From positions 62,001 to 126,000 of the forward strand of contig JADBKE010000015.1 in the NCBI GenBank assembly GCA_014896535.1: a DNA stretch of 64,000 bases, read 5' to 3'. Source of the DNA: Candidatus Fermentithermobacillaceae bacterium (GTDB lineage: Bacteria; Bacillota; Sulfobacillia; Fermentithermobacillales; DUSS01). Below, piece by piece: positions 27,497 through 36,606 of this stretch. Below the pieces are notes generated by a model. The model saw nothing but the letters and a program-made list of their open reading frames with translations. It had not been told where the DNA came from and did not search any database. Each line of letters opens with the position of its first letter. Within the stretch, counting starts at the first letter, position 1. The position numbers and the translations under genes were made by a program.

Positions 27497-28930
27497 ATGA
27501 CTTCGTCATCCCTACCTGGCAACAGGCAGTTGCCTGAAAGGGGATTGGTTGCGGCCGCGCTGAGTCCCCATCCGCCCATCATCGTTCCGGAGGTGGGACG
27601 GGGACAAGAGCGCGTCACCGAGAAGACAATAAAGGCCCTCACCGACGTGGGTAGAACGTTTGTCCAGAGGCACCCGGAAACGCTCCTCGTGATTACCCCT
27701 CACGGGCCGGCTTTCGCCGACGCAATTTCCATTCGCGCTCAAACGCGTCTTCGTGGGGATCTGGGGGGATTCGGCGCACCGGAAGTATCCTTCGATTACG
27801 AGACGAATATGGACCTCGTCTCAGCGCTGGAAAAATCCCTCGCCGGTGACCCCGTCATCTTCCTGGACGAGGCTAAGTTAGGGCGGTACCGGGTCGGGTC
27901 CGAGCTCGACCACGGCGTCATGGTGCCCCTGTATTTCCTGAAAAAAGCCGGTTACCGGGGGAAACTCGTCGTGTTAAACGTCGGGTTCCTTCCGTATCTC
28001 GATCTTTACGCGCTCGGGCGGAAAATCGGCTTTGTCATCGAAGAGTCGGGAAAGGCCGTGGCCGTAGTCGCTTCCGGGGATCTGTCTCACCGGTTGATAC
28101 CTGGAGCGCCTGCCGGTTACAGTCCGCGGGGCAGAGAATTCGATGAAGCGCTGGTAAAGTATCTGGGCGCGTTCGACGTAACTTCAATTATGACGATGGA
28201 CGGTTCCCTGATAGAGGCGGCGGGCGAGTGCGGGCTGAGGCCCATAGTCATCCTCCTGGGTATCCTCGACGGTCTGGAGGTGAGACCGGAGGTTCTTTCC
28301 TACGAAGGACCGTTCGGCGTAGGTTACTGCGTCGCGCTGTTCGAGCCCGCGGAGAAGAGATCCGGATCTAGGCTCGACGTGCTCCGGCGCGAGTTCCAGG
28401 CGAAGCTCGAAGAGAGGCGGAAGGGGGAGTCCTTTCCCGTGAAGATCGCCCGGGAGTCGCTGGAGCACTATGTCAGGACAGGCCGGCTCATGAAGCCCCC
28501 GGAGGATGTTCCCGAAGAGTTTCGGGGAAGAGCCGGAGTTTTTGTGTCCATCCACAGAGAGGGTGCTCTCCGAGGTTGCATCGGCACGACGGCACCGGTG
28601 CGCAAGAACGTGGTGGAAGAGATAATTTACAATGCGGTAGAGGCTGGGACAAGAGACCCCCGGTTTCCTCCGGTCACCGAGGATGAGCTCGAGTACCTCG
28701 ACTACTCTGTGGACATCTTAAGCCCCCCTGAACCGACGGATGAAGGGGCTCTCGACCCCAAGAAGTACGGGGTGATAGTGGAGGCGGGGGGCAGAAGAGG
28801 ACTGCTCCTTCCCGACCTCGACGGTATCGACACGGTGGAGGAGCAGATTGCCATCGCCCGGAGAAAAGCGGGAATACCCCCGGGCGAGAAGGTGAGACTC
28901 TACAGGTTCACCGTAAAAAGGTACCATTAG
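27497..28930 (+). CDS. Memo-like/AMMECR1 fusion (AmmeMemoRadiSam proteins B and A)
   Basis: A 477-aa protein with two domains. Residues about 15-285 are Memo/LigB-like (class III dioxygenase fold), with [23 protein letters not shown] and [10 protein letters not shown] supplying candidate metal-binding histidines. Residues about 300-475 are AMMECR1-like, with [48 protein letters not shown] and [12 protein letters not shown]. The biochemical function is unknown. The radical SAM gene just downstream completes the AmmeMemoRadiSam trio. The N-terminal 12 residues are not conserved in type, and the ATG at 27497 is preceded by GAGGGGG. Confidence 0.9.
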   Translation: MTSSSLPGNRQLPERGLVAAALSPHPPIIVPEVGRGQERVTEKTIKALTDVGRTFVQRHPETLLVITPHGPAFADAISIRAQTRLRGDLGGFGAPEVSFDYETNMDLVSALEKSLAGDPVIFLDEAKLGRYRVGSELDHGVMVPLYFLKKAGYRGKLVVLNVGFLPYLDLYALGRKIGFVIEESGKAVAVVASGDLSHRLIPGAPAGYSPRGREFDEALVKYLGAFDVTSIMTMDGSLIEAAGECGLRPIVILLGILDGLEVRPEVLSYEGPFGVGYCVALFEPAEKRSGSRLDVLRREFQAKLEERRKGESFPVKIARESLEHYVRTGRLMKPPEDVPEEFRGRAGVFVSIHREGALRGCIGTTAPVRKNVVEEIIYNAVEAGTRDPRFPPVTEDELEYLDYSVDILSPPEPTDEGALDPKKYGVIVEAGGRRGLLLPDLDGIDTVEEQIAIARRKAGIPPGEKVRLYRFTVKRYH

Positions 28931-29004
28931 CGGCCCAGCTAGAGGCGGAAAAACGGCGAAAGGGCACGAAGAGGTGAAGCTCGGGCAGGAAGGGGGGAGT
29001 CCCT

Positions 29005-30036
29005 ATGACGGGGGAGTTTCCGGCCAGGTACTGGGAAGCTCTTGAGAGCGGGGCCGTCCGGTGCAAGCTTTGCCCGAACGAGTGCCTCATTAGCCCCGGC
29101 AAAACGGGGGTTTGCCGCGTTCGTACCGTTCGAAACGGCAAGCTCGTCTCGCTGGCGTACGGAAAAGTCACATCGGTGGCCCTGGACCCGGTTGAGAAAA
29201 AGCCCCTGTATCATTTCGAGCCCGGGTCGCTTCTTCTGTCCGTTGGGACGTTCGGGTGCAATTTCTCTTGCGAGTTCTGTCAGAATTACCTGATATCCCA
29301 GGGGAACCCCGGGTGGGAGGAGATAAGTCCGGAAGAGCTCGTAGAAATTACCTTGCAGCAAAAGAAGCGCTACGCGAACGTCGTGGGGATCGCGTACACC
29401 TACAACGAACCGACCATCTGGTTCGAATACGTGCTCGAAGCTTCGCGCCTTGCCAAGCGGGCGGGCCTCGCGAATGTACTGGTAACCAACGGTTACATAT
29501 CCCCCGAACCCCTCGAAGAACTCCTCCCCTTAGTTGATGCCATGAACATCGACGTCAAGGCATGGAGGAACGAATTCTACCGCAAACTCGTTCACGGGAA
29601 ACTCGAGCCGGTCCTGGCTACCGTCGAAAGGGCCGTCCGGTCCTGCCACGTGGAACTCACCCACCTCGTGATTCCGGGGGAAAACGACGACGAAGCCGAT
29701 ATGAGGGAGCTTTCTTCGTGGGTCTCGAAGCTCGACCCCACAATACCCCTGCATCTTTCCAGGTATTTCCCTCATAACAGGATGACCCTGCCGCCGACTC
29801 CCGTTTCGGTTCTGGAGAAACTTTACCGCGTCGCCCGGGAGAACCTCTACTACGTTTACGTGGGTAACGTCTGGCGCAGCGAGTTTTCGAACACCCTGTG
29901 CCCGGACTGCGGAGCTGTCTTGCTCGAAAGGGGACCTCTGGAGCTGGAAGTCTCTCACCTGACGGAGGACAAGAAATGTCCCAAGTGTGGTAGACCTGCC
30001 GATGTGGTCGGCCGGATTCACCTGGGGAGATGGTGA
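29005..30036 (+). CDS. amrS: AmmeMemoRadiSam system radical SAM enzyme
   Basis: A 343-aa radical SAM protein. The iron-sulfur motif CxxxCxxC is C85, C89 and C92 (CNFSCEFC). An extra N-terminal cysteine cluster (CKLCPNECLISPGKTGVCRV) and a C-terminal CPDC...CPKCG pair resemble the pyruvate-formate-lyase-activase group. The substrate is unknown. The ATG at 29005 follows AGGAAGGGGGGAG and lies 74 bases after the Memo-AMMECR1 fusion, the arrangement that defines this system. Confidence 0.9.
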   Translation: MTGEFPARYWEALESGAVRCKLCPNECLISPGKTGVCRVRTVRNGKLVSLAYGKVTSVALDPVEKKPLYHFEPGSLLLSVGTFGCNFSCEFCQNYLISQGNPGWEEISPEELVEITLQQKKRYANVVGIAYTYNEPTIWFEYVLEASRLAKRAGLANVLVTNGYISPEPLEELLPLVDAMNIDVKAWRNEFYRKLVHGKLEPVLATVERAVRSCHVELTHLVIPGENDDEADMRELSSWVSKLDPTIPLHLSRYFPHNRMTLPPTPVSVLEKLYRVARENLYYVYVGNVWRSEFSNTLCPDCGAVLLERGPLELEVSHLTEDKKCPKCGRPADVVGRIHLGRW

Positions 30037-30168
30037 GAGAGATCGTCTGCTGAGAGCGGTGCGCCTTTTGACCGGGGCAACCGCCGGATCCTGGGTTGAT
30101 GATGGGTTAGGACCGATGCAAATAACCGGGAAAGCCTGCAAGCTTCCCGGAAGAAGGAGGAACCAGAA

Positions 30169-31098
30169 GTGAAGAGCATCAAAGGTAAACACCTGGTGTG
30201 GCTTCAAGACTGGTCGCCGGAGGAGATTGAGACGGTCCTCCAGACGGCGGCCAACATGAAGGCGGCTTTTCTGTGCGGTATCCGCCCGCAGCCCCTCGTT
30301 GGTAAGACGCTGGCAATGATCTTCGCGAAGCCGTCCACCAGGACGAGGGTGTCTTTCGAAGTGGCGATGACGCAGCTGGGCGGGCATGCCATCTATCTCA
30401 GCACCAATGATCTCCAGCTGGGCAGAGGGGAGACGATTGCCGACACAGCGCGCGTTCTGTCAAGGTTCTGCGATGCCATTATGATTCGTACCTTTGCCCA
30501 GAAAGATGTGGAAGAACTGGCCAAGTACTCGAGAGTTCCCGTCATAAACGGGCTCAGTGACCTGGTTCACCCCTGCCAGATTCTCTCGGACATGCTTACC
30601 ATCATCGAAAAGAAGGGGAAGCTCTCCGGCATCCGCCTGGCCTACGTCGGCGATGGCAACAACGTGTGCCACTCGTGGATACTCGGCGGGACCAAGATGG
30701 GTATGGAGATCAGGATCGCTACGCCCGAAGGATACGAGCCCAATCGCGACATTGTGGAGATGGGCCGAGAATCGGCGGAGCGTTACGGTGGGAAGCTCGT
30801 CTTGACAACGGACCCGGCTTATGCGGTGAGGGATGCAGACGTCGTGTACACCGATGTCTGGACTAGTATGGGTCAGGAAAAGGAGAGGGAGCAGCGGGTG
30901 AAGGTTATGCAACCGTACCAGGTCAACGCCAAGCTCTTCTCCGGTGCAGATAAGAACGCCATTTTCATGCACTGCCTGCCTGCTCACCGCGGGGAAGAAG
31001 TAACGGACGAGATAGCCGATGGGCCCATGTCCGTTATCTTCGATCAGGCAGAAAACAGGCTTCACGTGCAGAAGGCTCTCTTAGCTCTGATCATGTGA
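30169..31098 (+). CDS. argF: Ornithine carbamoyltransferase
   Basis: Interconverts ornithine + carbamoyl phosphate and citrulline + phosphate. It is 309 aa with the carbamoyl-phosphate site STRTR (residues 56-60), HPCQ (134-137) and the ornithine-side HCLPAHRG (268-275). The start is GTG at 30169 after AAGAAGGAGG. No other arginine biosynthetic gene or carbamate kinase is nearby. Between an ornithine-degradation cluster and a cDPGS-like gene, a catabolic (arcB-like) use feeding ornithine to orr is as plausible as biosynthesis; sequence alone does not decide. Confidence 0.93.
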   Translation: MKSIKGKHLVWLQDWSPEEIETVLQTAANMKAAFLCGIRPQPLVGKTLAMIFAKPSTRTRVSFEVAMTQLGGHAIYLSTNDLQLGRGETIADTARVLSRFCDAIMIRTFAQKDVEELAKYSRVPVINGLSDLVHPCQILSDMLTIIEKKGKLSGIRLAYVGDGNNVCHSWILGGTKMGMEIRIATPEGYEPNRDIVEMGRESAERYGGKLVLTTDPAYAVRDADVVYTDVWTSMGQEKEREQRVKVMQPYQVNAKLFSGADKNAIFMHCLPAHRGEEVTDEIADGPMSVIFDQAENRLHVQKALLALIM

Positions 31099-31142
31099 GA
31101 AATGGTCCGGTACCGGACGGAAGGAAGGGAGATGCCGAACTG

Positions 31143-32459
31143 ATGAAAAGAAGAGTCATCATAATGGGCGCTGCAGGACGAGATTTCCACAACTTCAACA
31201 CCGTCTACCGAAACGATGAGACGAGCCAGGTGGTCTGCTTTACCGCAACGCAGATTCCCGACATCGAGGGAAGGACATACCCTCCCAAGCTGTCCGGGCC
31301 TTTGTATCCTGAAGGGATCCCCATCTACCCCGAATCCGAGCTTCCCGAACTCATCAAGAAGTTTGACGTGGATGAGGTCGTCTTCGCCTACAGCGACGTG
31401 TCTCACGAGTACGTGATGCACAAGGCAAGTCTGGTCCTGGCGTCGGGAGCCGATTTCAAACTCCTCGGCTCAAAAAGCACCATGCTGCGCTCGAAAAAAC
31501 CGGTAGTTTCCGTGTGCGCGGTCAGAACGGGTGCGGGGAAGAGCCAGACCACGAGAAGAGTTGCGCAGATTCTCAAAGAGCATGGGAAAAAGGTGGCGGT
31601 CGTCCGGCACCCGATGCCTTACGGCAAACTCGACGAGCAGGTGGTCCAGAGATTTGCCTCCTACGATGACCTGGATAAACACAGGTGCACCATCGAGGAG
31701 CGGGAGGAGTATGAACCCCATATCGATCGCGGAAACGTCGTATTCGCCGGCGTAGATTACGGTGAGATATTAAAGCAAGCTGAAGCCGAAGCCGACGTAA
31801 TCCTCTGGGACGGAGGGAACAACGACATACCGTTCTACAAATCCGATTGCCACATTGTCGTGGTAGACCCTCACCGTCCCGGTCACGAACTGTCCTACCA
31901 TCCGGGTGAAACCAATCTGCGGATGGCCAGGATAGTGGTGATAAACAAAATCGATACCGCGAGCCCCGAGAATCTCGAACGCGTGAGGGACAACGTCAGG
32001 AAGATCAATCCCGATGCCATCGTGGTGGAGGCAGCGTCTCCCATTTTCGTTGAGCGTCCCGAGGAGATCCGCGGCAAGAGGGTGCTGGTTATCGAAGACG
32101 GCCCCACGCTCACGCACGGAGAAATGTCTTACGGCGCCGGCGTGGTGGCGGCCCGGCGCTGGGGTGCGAGCGAACTGGTCGATCCAAGGCCATGGGCGGT
32201 AGGCTCCATAAAAGCGGCATTTTCCAAATACGAGCACATCGGACCCCTACTGCCGGCCATGGGTTACTCGCCCAAGCAGATCGCGGAGCTTCAAGAAACG
32301 GTGGAGAAAACTCCGTGTGACATGGTCCTGATCGCCACCCCCATCGACCTCAGAAGGGTCATGAAGATTAACAAGCCATGCATGCGGATAAGGTATGAGC
32401 TCCAGGAAGTGGGTACGCCCGACCTGGTGTCCGCCATGAAGACGGTAGGGGTGATTTAA
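31143..32459 (+). CDS. Cyclic 2,3-diphosphoglycerate synthetase-like GTPase
   Basis: A 438-aa protein from the ATG at 31143. The N-terminal part is Rossmann-like (RVIIMGAAGRDFHNFNTVYR). A P-loop near residue 130 (VCAVRTGAGKSQTTRRVAQIL) and NKID near residue 275 mark a SIMIBI-type nucleotidase. The C-terminal portion has EDGPTLTHGEMSYGAG. The family includes methanogen cyclic-2,3-diphosphoglycerate synthetase, but bacterial members have no established role. It follows argF by 44 bases and is probably cotranscribed; the terminator at 32485 ends the unit. Confidence 0.8.
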   Translation: MKRRVIIMGAAGRDFHNFNTVYRNDETSQVVCFTATQIPDIEGRTYPPKLSGPLYPEGIPIYPESELPELIKKFDVDEVVFAYSDVSHEYVMHKASLVLASGADFKLLGSKSTMLRSKKPVVSVCAVRTGAGKSQTTRRVAQILKEHGKKVAVVRHPMPYGKLDEQVVQRFASYDDLDKHRCTIEEREEYEPHIDRGNVVFAGVDYGEILKQAEAEADVILWDGGNNDIPFYKSDCHIVVVDPHRPGHELSYHPGETNLRMARIVVINKIDTASPENLERVRDNVRKINPDAIVVEAASPIFVERPEEIRGKRVLVIEDGPTLTHGEMSYGAGVVAARRWGASELVDPRPWAVGSIKAAFSKYEHIGPLLPAMGYSPKQIAELQETVEKTPCDMVLIATPIDLRRVMKINKPCMRIRYELQEVGTPDLVSAMKTVGVI

Positions 32460-32484
32460 CCCTAAAAACGGCCGCAAGGGCCTC

Positions 32485-32520
32485 GAGGAGGGGACGGTCG
32501 ATCCCCTCCTCTCTTTCTTT
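32485..32520 (+). terminator. Rho-independent terminator after the cDPGS-like gene
   Basis: GAGGAGGGGA (32485-32494) pairs perfectly with TCCCCTCCTC (32502-32511) across a 7-base loop and is followed by the T-rich TCTTTCTTT. It lies 25 bases after the stop codon and closes the block that begins at argF or further upstream. Confidence 0.85.
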
Positions 32521-32637
32521 CGCCTTTCCTGCGAATGCGCTCCTGCTCGGAACGAAAAACTACCCTTCGGTGAGGTCGGACAGATTCCGGGGTTCACTTG
32601 CGATCTTGTCATACGAGCGTTTAGCGAGGAGGCCCTG

Positions 32638-34632
32638 TTGTTTATGGATCTGCCCCAGATACTTTATCTTGTCACCTTTTCCGTTTACCTGATATTCTTT
32701 GTCCTCTTTGCCAGGTTTCTCTTCTGGAAGTACTATAGCGACAAGCTATACTGGGGCCGGCGACCGGCCTTGTCCCAAGAAAACCTCATCGAAACAGCCC
32801 GGCGCTTGGGGAAAGACGTTCCCAGGATAAGTTTGTTGATCCCGGCGCGGAACGAGTCCGACGTAATCGAGAACACCATCCTGCACATGCTGTCGCTGAC
32901 CTATCCGCGGGACAAATACGAAGTGATAGTCGCTACCGACGAAAAAGAACTCATCGCCGCAAGGAGGTCGAGGCCGAGGATAGCCAGGAGAGTCATCGAG
33001 ATGGCCGGAGGTTTTGAACACGGAAAGGGAAAGTCCCGAGTTTCCCCAGACGAAGAGGTCAAAGCTCGGGAACTCATGGTAGCCGTGCTGGCCTCCTACG
33101 CCCTCCAGGAGTACCTCTGCAAGGATTTCCACGAGGGCTCGCTCGTGGGAGTTCCCGAGCTCCAGAGTCTGCCCGCCGCCACGAGGGAGACCATGATCCG
33201 GGAGGTTTCGGTAACCCTTTACGCCTCCGGCGGGCGTGCCTCGGCGGACAGGATCATGCAGTGCGTGAAGCGGACATGTCCATGGCTGTCCGAACTCGAC
33301 CTCGAAAGACTCTATCCCGTGTGCCTCGTTGTCGCCATGCCGGCCCTTGCAGCTTATATCCACATCGCCGGCGAGGACGATGCCGTTTTGCGAAAAGCTG
33401 CCAGCCGCGCGGCCCGAGCCAACCACGGGGTGACCCAGGACATCATAACGCGCATGACTAACCACATAGCTCGTTCGGTGGTGAACAAGCTCCAGGTTGA
33501 CCTCAAAACGGGGAACCTCGCTCCGCGGGTCAGGCAAGTACAGAAGGATCTGTTTCCGACCACCCAGGAAGTTGTCGAGAAAGTCAGAAAAGGCCTCTCA
33601 CCCGAGCTTGCGGCCTGCGTTAGACACGTTGTCGTTCCCGACGACTTCGATGGCGAATTCCCGGGGAGGCGCACAGGCGTCTCGTGTACGTCGACCAAGG
33701 GCCGCGCGTTGAACTGGGCACTGCGCTTCGTGAACGCCGAGACCGAGGTCTGCGGTTTTTATGACGCCGAATCCCGCCCGGAAAAATGCGTGCTGCTGTA
33801 CGTGGCTTACCGCAGGCTCGTTGCTCCGGATCGCTCGAGAATACTCCAAGGCCCCGTGTTCCAGGTCAGGAACTTTTACCAGATGACAGCCTTCTGCCGC
33901 ATTGCCTCGCTCTACCAGGCCATAGCCCATGACTGGTATTTATCGTGGCTGTTTCGCACCCTGCCGTTTGTGGGCGGTACCAACCTCTTCGTATCGTACG
34001 ACCTGTTGAAAGCCATAGGCGGATGGGACCACCAGGTCCTTACGGAGGATCTGGAACTCGGCACCAGGGCTTACCTCCTGGAAGACGCATGGCCCGAGTA
34101 CCTTCCGTACTTTTCCAGCGAGCAAACGCCGCCCACCTTTAAGAGCTTTTTCAGGCAGCGACTGCGCTGGGGGACCGGACACATACAGGTAGTCTCGAAA
34201 GTATCGAAGTTTTCCGACGACCCGGCCAAGCGTAAGGGGCTGCTCAGAGCGCTGATAATAAAGGGACAGCTGGAATGGGTCCTGTATCAGTGCGCCACGT
34301 TCGTGCCCCCGGTTGCCATGGGCCTTTACGCGAAAAACCTCCTGGACCCGTCCGTGATTCCCGTTGAAGGACAATGGGCTTTAAACGCATTTTCCCTTGT
34401 CTACCTCGGATTTACCCTGTATGCTTACAGGCGGTATCGCCGCTACTTTGACACGAGCTTCAAGCCCTCAAGCTTTCTGGCCAACGCCGGTGTGTTCTTA
34501 GGACTGTTTATTCTTCCTATGGCCGCTTTCATGTTCCCGATACCGTACACGAGCGCAATGATTCTCCGGGCTATCGGGCGGGAGCCCCGTTTCTGGGAAA
34601 AAACTCCGCGAACGAAGGAAGCGGTCGCATAA
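32638..34632 (+). CDS. Membrane GT2 glycosyltransferase with large insertion
   Basis: A 664-aa polytopic protein. A helix spans about residues 8-30. A GT-A start follows at about 62-105 (RISLLIPARNESDVIENTI ... YEVIVATDEKEL). Some 240 residues of mostly helical sequence then intervene before the fold resumes with STKGRALNWALRFV, GFYDAESRP (about 373-381), LTEDLELGTRAYL and the QRLRW motif near 507. Four or so C-terminal helices follow. D-x-D, TED and QxxRW are cellulose/hyaluronan synthase-type motifs, so a processive membrane transferase is likely; donor and product are unknown. TTG 32638 is 5 bases after GAGGAGG; ATG 32644 is the alternative. Confidence 0.75.
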   Translation: MFMDLPQILYLVTFSVYLIFFVLFARFLFWKYYSDKLYWGRRPALSQENLIETARRLGKDVPRISLLIPARNESDVIENTILHMLSLTYPRDKYEVIVATDEKELIAARRSRPRIARRVIEMAGGFEHGKGKSRVSPDEEVKARELMVAVLASYALQEYLCKDFHEGSLVGVPELQSLPAATRETMIREVSVTLYASGGRASADRIMQCVKRTCPWLSELDLERLYPVCLVVAMPALAAYIHIAGEDDAVLRKAASRAARANHGVTQDIITRMTNHIARSVVNKLQVDLKTGNLAPRVRQVQKDLFPTTQEVVEKVRKGLSPELAACVRHVVVPDDFDGEFPGRRTGVSCTSTKGRALNWALRFVNAETEVCGFYDAESRPEKCVLLYVAYRRLVAPDRSRILQGPVFQVRNFYQMTAFCRIASLYQAIAHDWYLSWLFRTLPFVGGTNLFVSYDLLKAIGGWDHQVLTEDLELGTRAYLLEDAWPEYLPYFSSEQTPPTFKSFFRQRLRWGTGHIQVVSKVSKFSDDPAKRKGLLRALIIKGQLEWVLYQCATFVPPVAMGLYAKNLLDPSVIPVEGQWALNAFSLVYLGFTLYAYRRYRRYFDTSFKPSSFLANAGVFLGLFILPMAAFMFPIPYTSAMILRAIGREPRFWEKTPRTKEAVA

Positions 34633-34840
34633 CCTCTTAGCCTCCGCTTGCAGGCCCCTTCGGTCCTCGCCTAAGTTGTGCTAGACTTTAGGAGGCGCCT
34701 GTAAGGGAGTGTATCCACCATCGCCCGGAGATTCGCGTCGGCTCTCAAAGACGTCCGGAATTCGGGCGGACTGGTTGAGGGGAGGGGATGGGGCACCGGT
34801 TGTGTTTGGGCCGGACCCGAGAGGCTTGGACTGGCATACC

Positions 34841-35098
34841 ATGATATCCACGTTTGTCATGGTGTTCCTGGCGGAACTTGGTGACAAGACGCAGCTGTCC
34901 ACGATGATGCTGGCTGCGCAAAAGAGGTCGATGTGGAGCGTTTTCGCCGGAGCTTCTCTGGCCTTGTGCCTTACTTCCTTCCTTGGGGCGCTGGTCGGTG
35001 ACTCCCTGTGCCGGCTCGTCCCTCCGGGAGTGCTTCGCGGGGTTGCAGGGGTGGGGTTCATCCTGGTCGGACTTCTGGTTTTGCTAGGAAAACTCTGA
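34841..35098 (+). CDS. GDT1/TMEM165 (UPF0016) family membrane protein, single repeat
   Basis: An 85-aa hydrophobic protein with one copy of the GDT1 signature E-x-G-D-K-T in FLAELGDKTQLSTMMLAAQ and about three helices. Relatives transport Mn or Ca cations and normally carry two inverted repeats in one chain; a single repeat would have to dimerise. I choose the ATG at 34841, where the conserved part starts. The frame is open back to a GTG at 34709, but that extension looks non-conserved. No SD is obvious at 34841, so the start is uncertain. Confidence 0.65.
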   Translation: MISTFVMVFLAELGDKTQLSTMMLAAQKRSMWSVFAGASLALCLTSFLGALVGDSLCRLVPPGVLRGVAGVGFILVGLLVLLGKL

Positions 35099-35110
35099 GA
35101 TTTCGGCAAC

Positions 35111-35139
35111 TTGTGACCGGGACGTCCTGGATGTATAAT
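35111..35139 (+). promoter_or_regulatory. Promoter of tRNA-Arg
   Basis: TTGTGA (35111-35116), 17 bases, then TATAAT (35134-35139) preceded by TG. It ends 11 bases before the mature tRNA, where a stable-RNA promoter would be expected. Confidence 0.75.
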
Positions 35140-35150
35140 TTGTGCGGAGT

Positions 35151-35227
<77 letters not shown>

Positions 35228-35278
35228 TTAAATTAAAACGTCTGCTAACTGTAAATTCATCGGGGGAAAAATATCGCC

Positions 35279-35926
35279 ATGAAACATGCTATAGGTTCGG
35301 GTCTGCCTCGCCTGGCAATTTTCATTGACGGATGGAATTTCAAGTATGCCACGCATGACGCTTTCGGGGTAAACATCGATTTCGTAAAGCTCCTCGAGTA
35401 CCTGTCCAAAGATTCTTTCCTCATAAGGGCTTACTACTATACCGGCGAATGGACTACCGACACGATCGAGCAGTACATCAGGATTATGGCTCCTGCCGAT
35501 CCCCAAGCTATGAGAGAAGAACTTGAAGCGCAGCGCAGGCGGTCCCAGTCGTTCATGCGCTTTCTCAACCGCAACGGATATATGGTCGTGAAGAAGCCTC
35601 TCAAGGTCTTTGCCGGTGGGGTGACCAAAGCCGACCTCGACCTCGAGCTCGCCATCGATATGCTGAGCCTCGCTGACCGGTGCGATAGGTACGTGTTGGC
35701 TTCCGGAGACGGAGATTTTGTGCCCCTGGTGCGAGCCGTCGCAGCCAGGGGCGTTAGAATCCAGGTACTGTCAACTCAGCACCCGGAAGCGTACATCCGC
35801 TGTAATTACAAAGCGGCAGATGAACTCGTTGACTCTGCCGACGAATTCATCGAGTTGTGCGACATCCTCCCCTACATCACGCGGACACCCTCTGTCCAGA
35901 CTCAAAGACCGAGGGAAGAAGAGTAA
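35279..35926 (+). CDS. NYN domain protein (LabA/DUF88 family)
   Basis: A 215-aa PIN-like NYN-fold protein and putative RNA nuclease. The first acidic motif is IFIDGWNFKYA (about residues 14-24), the second KADLDLELAIDMLSLAD, and the third LASGDGDFVPLVRAVAARG. These three conserved aspartate sites are expected to hold the metal. The C-terminal 20 residues are charged and non-conserved in type. The gene follows tRNA-Arg by 52 bases with CGGGGGAAA before the ATG. It converges on the DUF6514-like gene and overlaps its end by 50 bases. Confidence 0.85.
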   Translation: MKHAIGSGLPRLAIFIDGWNFKYATHDAFGVNIDFVKLLEYLSKDSFLIRAYYYTGEWTTDTIEQYIRIMAPADPQAMREELEAQRRRSQSFMRFLNRNGYMVVKKPLKVFAGGVTKADLDLELAIDMLSLADRCDRYVLASGDGDFVPLVRAVAARGVRIQVLSTQHPEAYIRCNYKAADELVDSADEFIELCDILPYITRTPSVQTQRPREEE

Positions 35927-36248
35927 CAGCTTCGTCCATTGCAGTGGCGGCCAGCTCATCTCTTACGATTTCAGGGACGTGGACGGGGAAAACGGGGCTT
36001 TCGGCGCAGGCGATCATATCGAACAATTCCTCGCCTCTCTTCTCTGAAGCGGCGGGCAGAACCAGCTCGCACCCGCTTTCCGAGGGGTATTCCGATGTGG
36101 CTTCCGTAACCCTGGCTCGTAAGATGTATTTTCTGTCGTCGGGCCCACCGACGCCGTCTCGGACCGCGAGCTCGTAACGAAGCACGAACTCCCTCGAGTT
36201 TTCCCTGACTGACCGCGTCAATTCTTTTACCAGTACTTCTCTTTCCAT
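35877..36248 (-). CDS. Small DUF6514-like protein
   Basis: A 123-aa minus-strand protein. Its ATG (complement of 36246-36248) is preceded on that strand by AAGGAGGAG at ideal spacing, which separates it from shadow frames. The sequence has a two-strand start (FVLRYELAVRDGVGGPDDRKYILRARVTEAT) and the end FDMIACAESPVFPVHVPEIVRDEL. This pattern resembles small Bacillota DUF6514 proteins (a segment near PVHxxDVVxD). Function is unknown. It converges on the NYN gene with 50 bases of overlap. Confidence 0.6.
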   Translation of the reverse strand: MEREVLVKELTRSVRENSREFVLRYELAVRDGVGGPDDRKYILRARVTEATSEYPSESGCELVLPAASEKRGEELFDMIACAESPVFPVHVPEIVRDELAATAMDEAVTLLPSVFESGQRVSA

Positions 36249-36453
36249 GGTTCTCCTCCTTGGCAACGAGATTTTGGGGTGGGCCACTTCGCCGCCAACG
36301 GTGTGGATACCCTTGTGGACATCTAAGAAACATTCGACAATTTCCGACGAAACATGACAGACTTGGAGAGGCGAGGGAACTACCGAAATCATGTAAAATC
36401 CGAGAACTGCATCCATCCCGAAACATGGCGATGATCTTGACGCACGTCGAGTC

Positions 36454-36481
36454 TTGACGTTTTCTGACGATAAGTTCTAAT
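36454..36481 (+). promoter_or_regulatory. Promoter candidate for the FMN lipoprotein
   Basis: TTGACG (36454-36459), 16 bases, TCTAAT (36476-36481). A second TTGACG lies at 36437. A transcript starting near 36489 would have a 5' leader of about 185 bases containing the 16-base tandem repeat. Confidence 0.45.
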
Positions 36482-36606
36482 TGCGCTACATTTATGACAG
36501 TAACACCGATATGGCAATGAGGCCGCAAGACTTGACTGGGGTTTGCCCCGGAGCTACATTGAGTAGCGAGATAAGACCGGGGTTAAACTGGTAAGCGACG
36601 GACGAG

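Noticed and set aside
34709-34840. N-terminal extension of the GDT1 protein from the GTG at 34709
   Set aside because: The extra 44 residues are Arg/Gly/Pro-rich and lie outside the conserved fold, which starts at the ATG at 34841.
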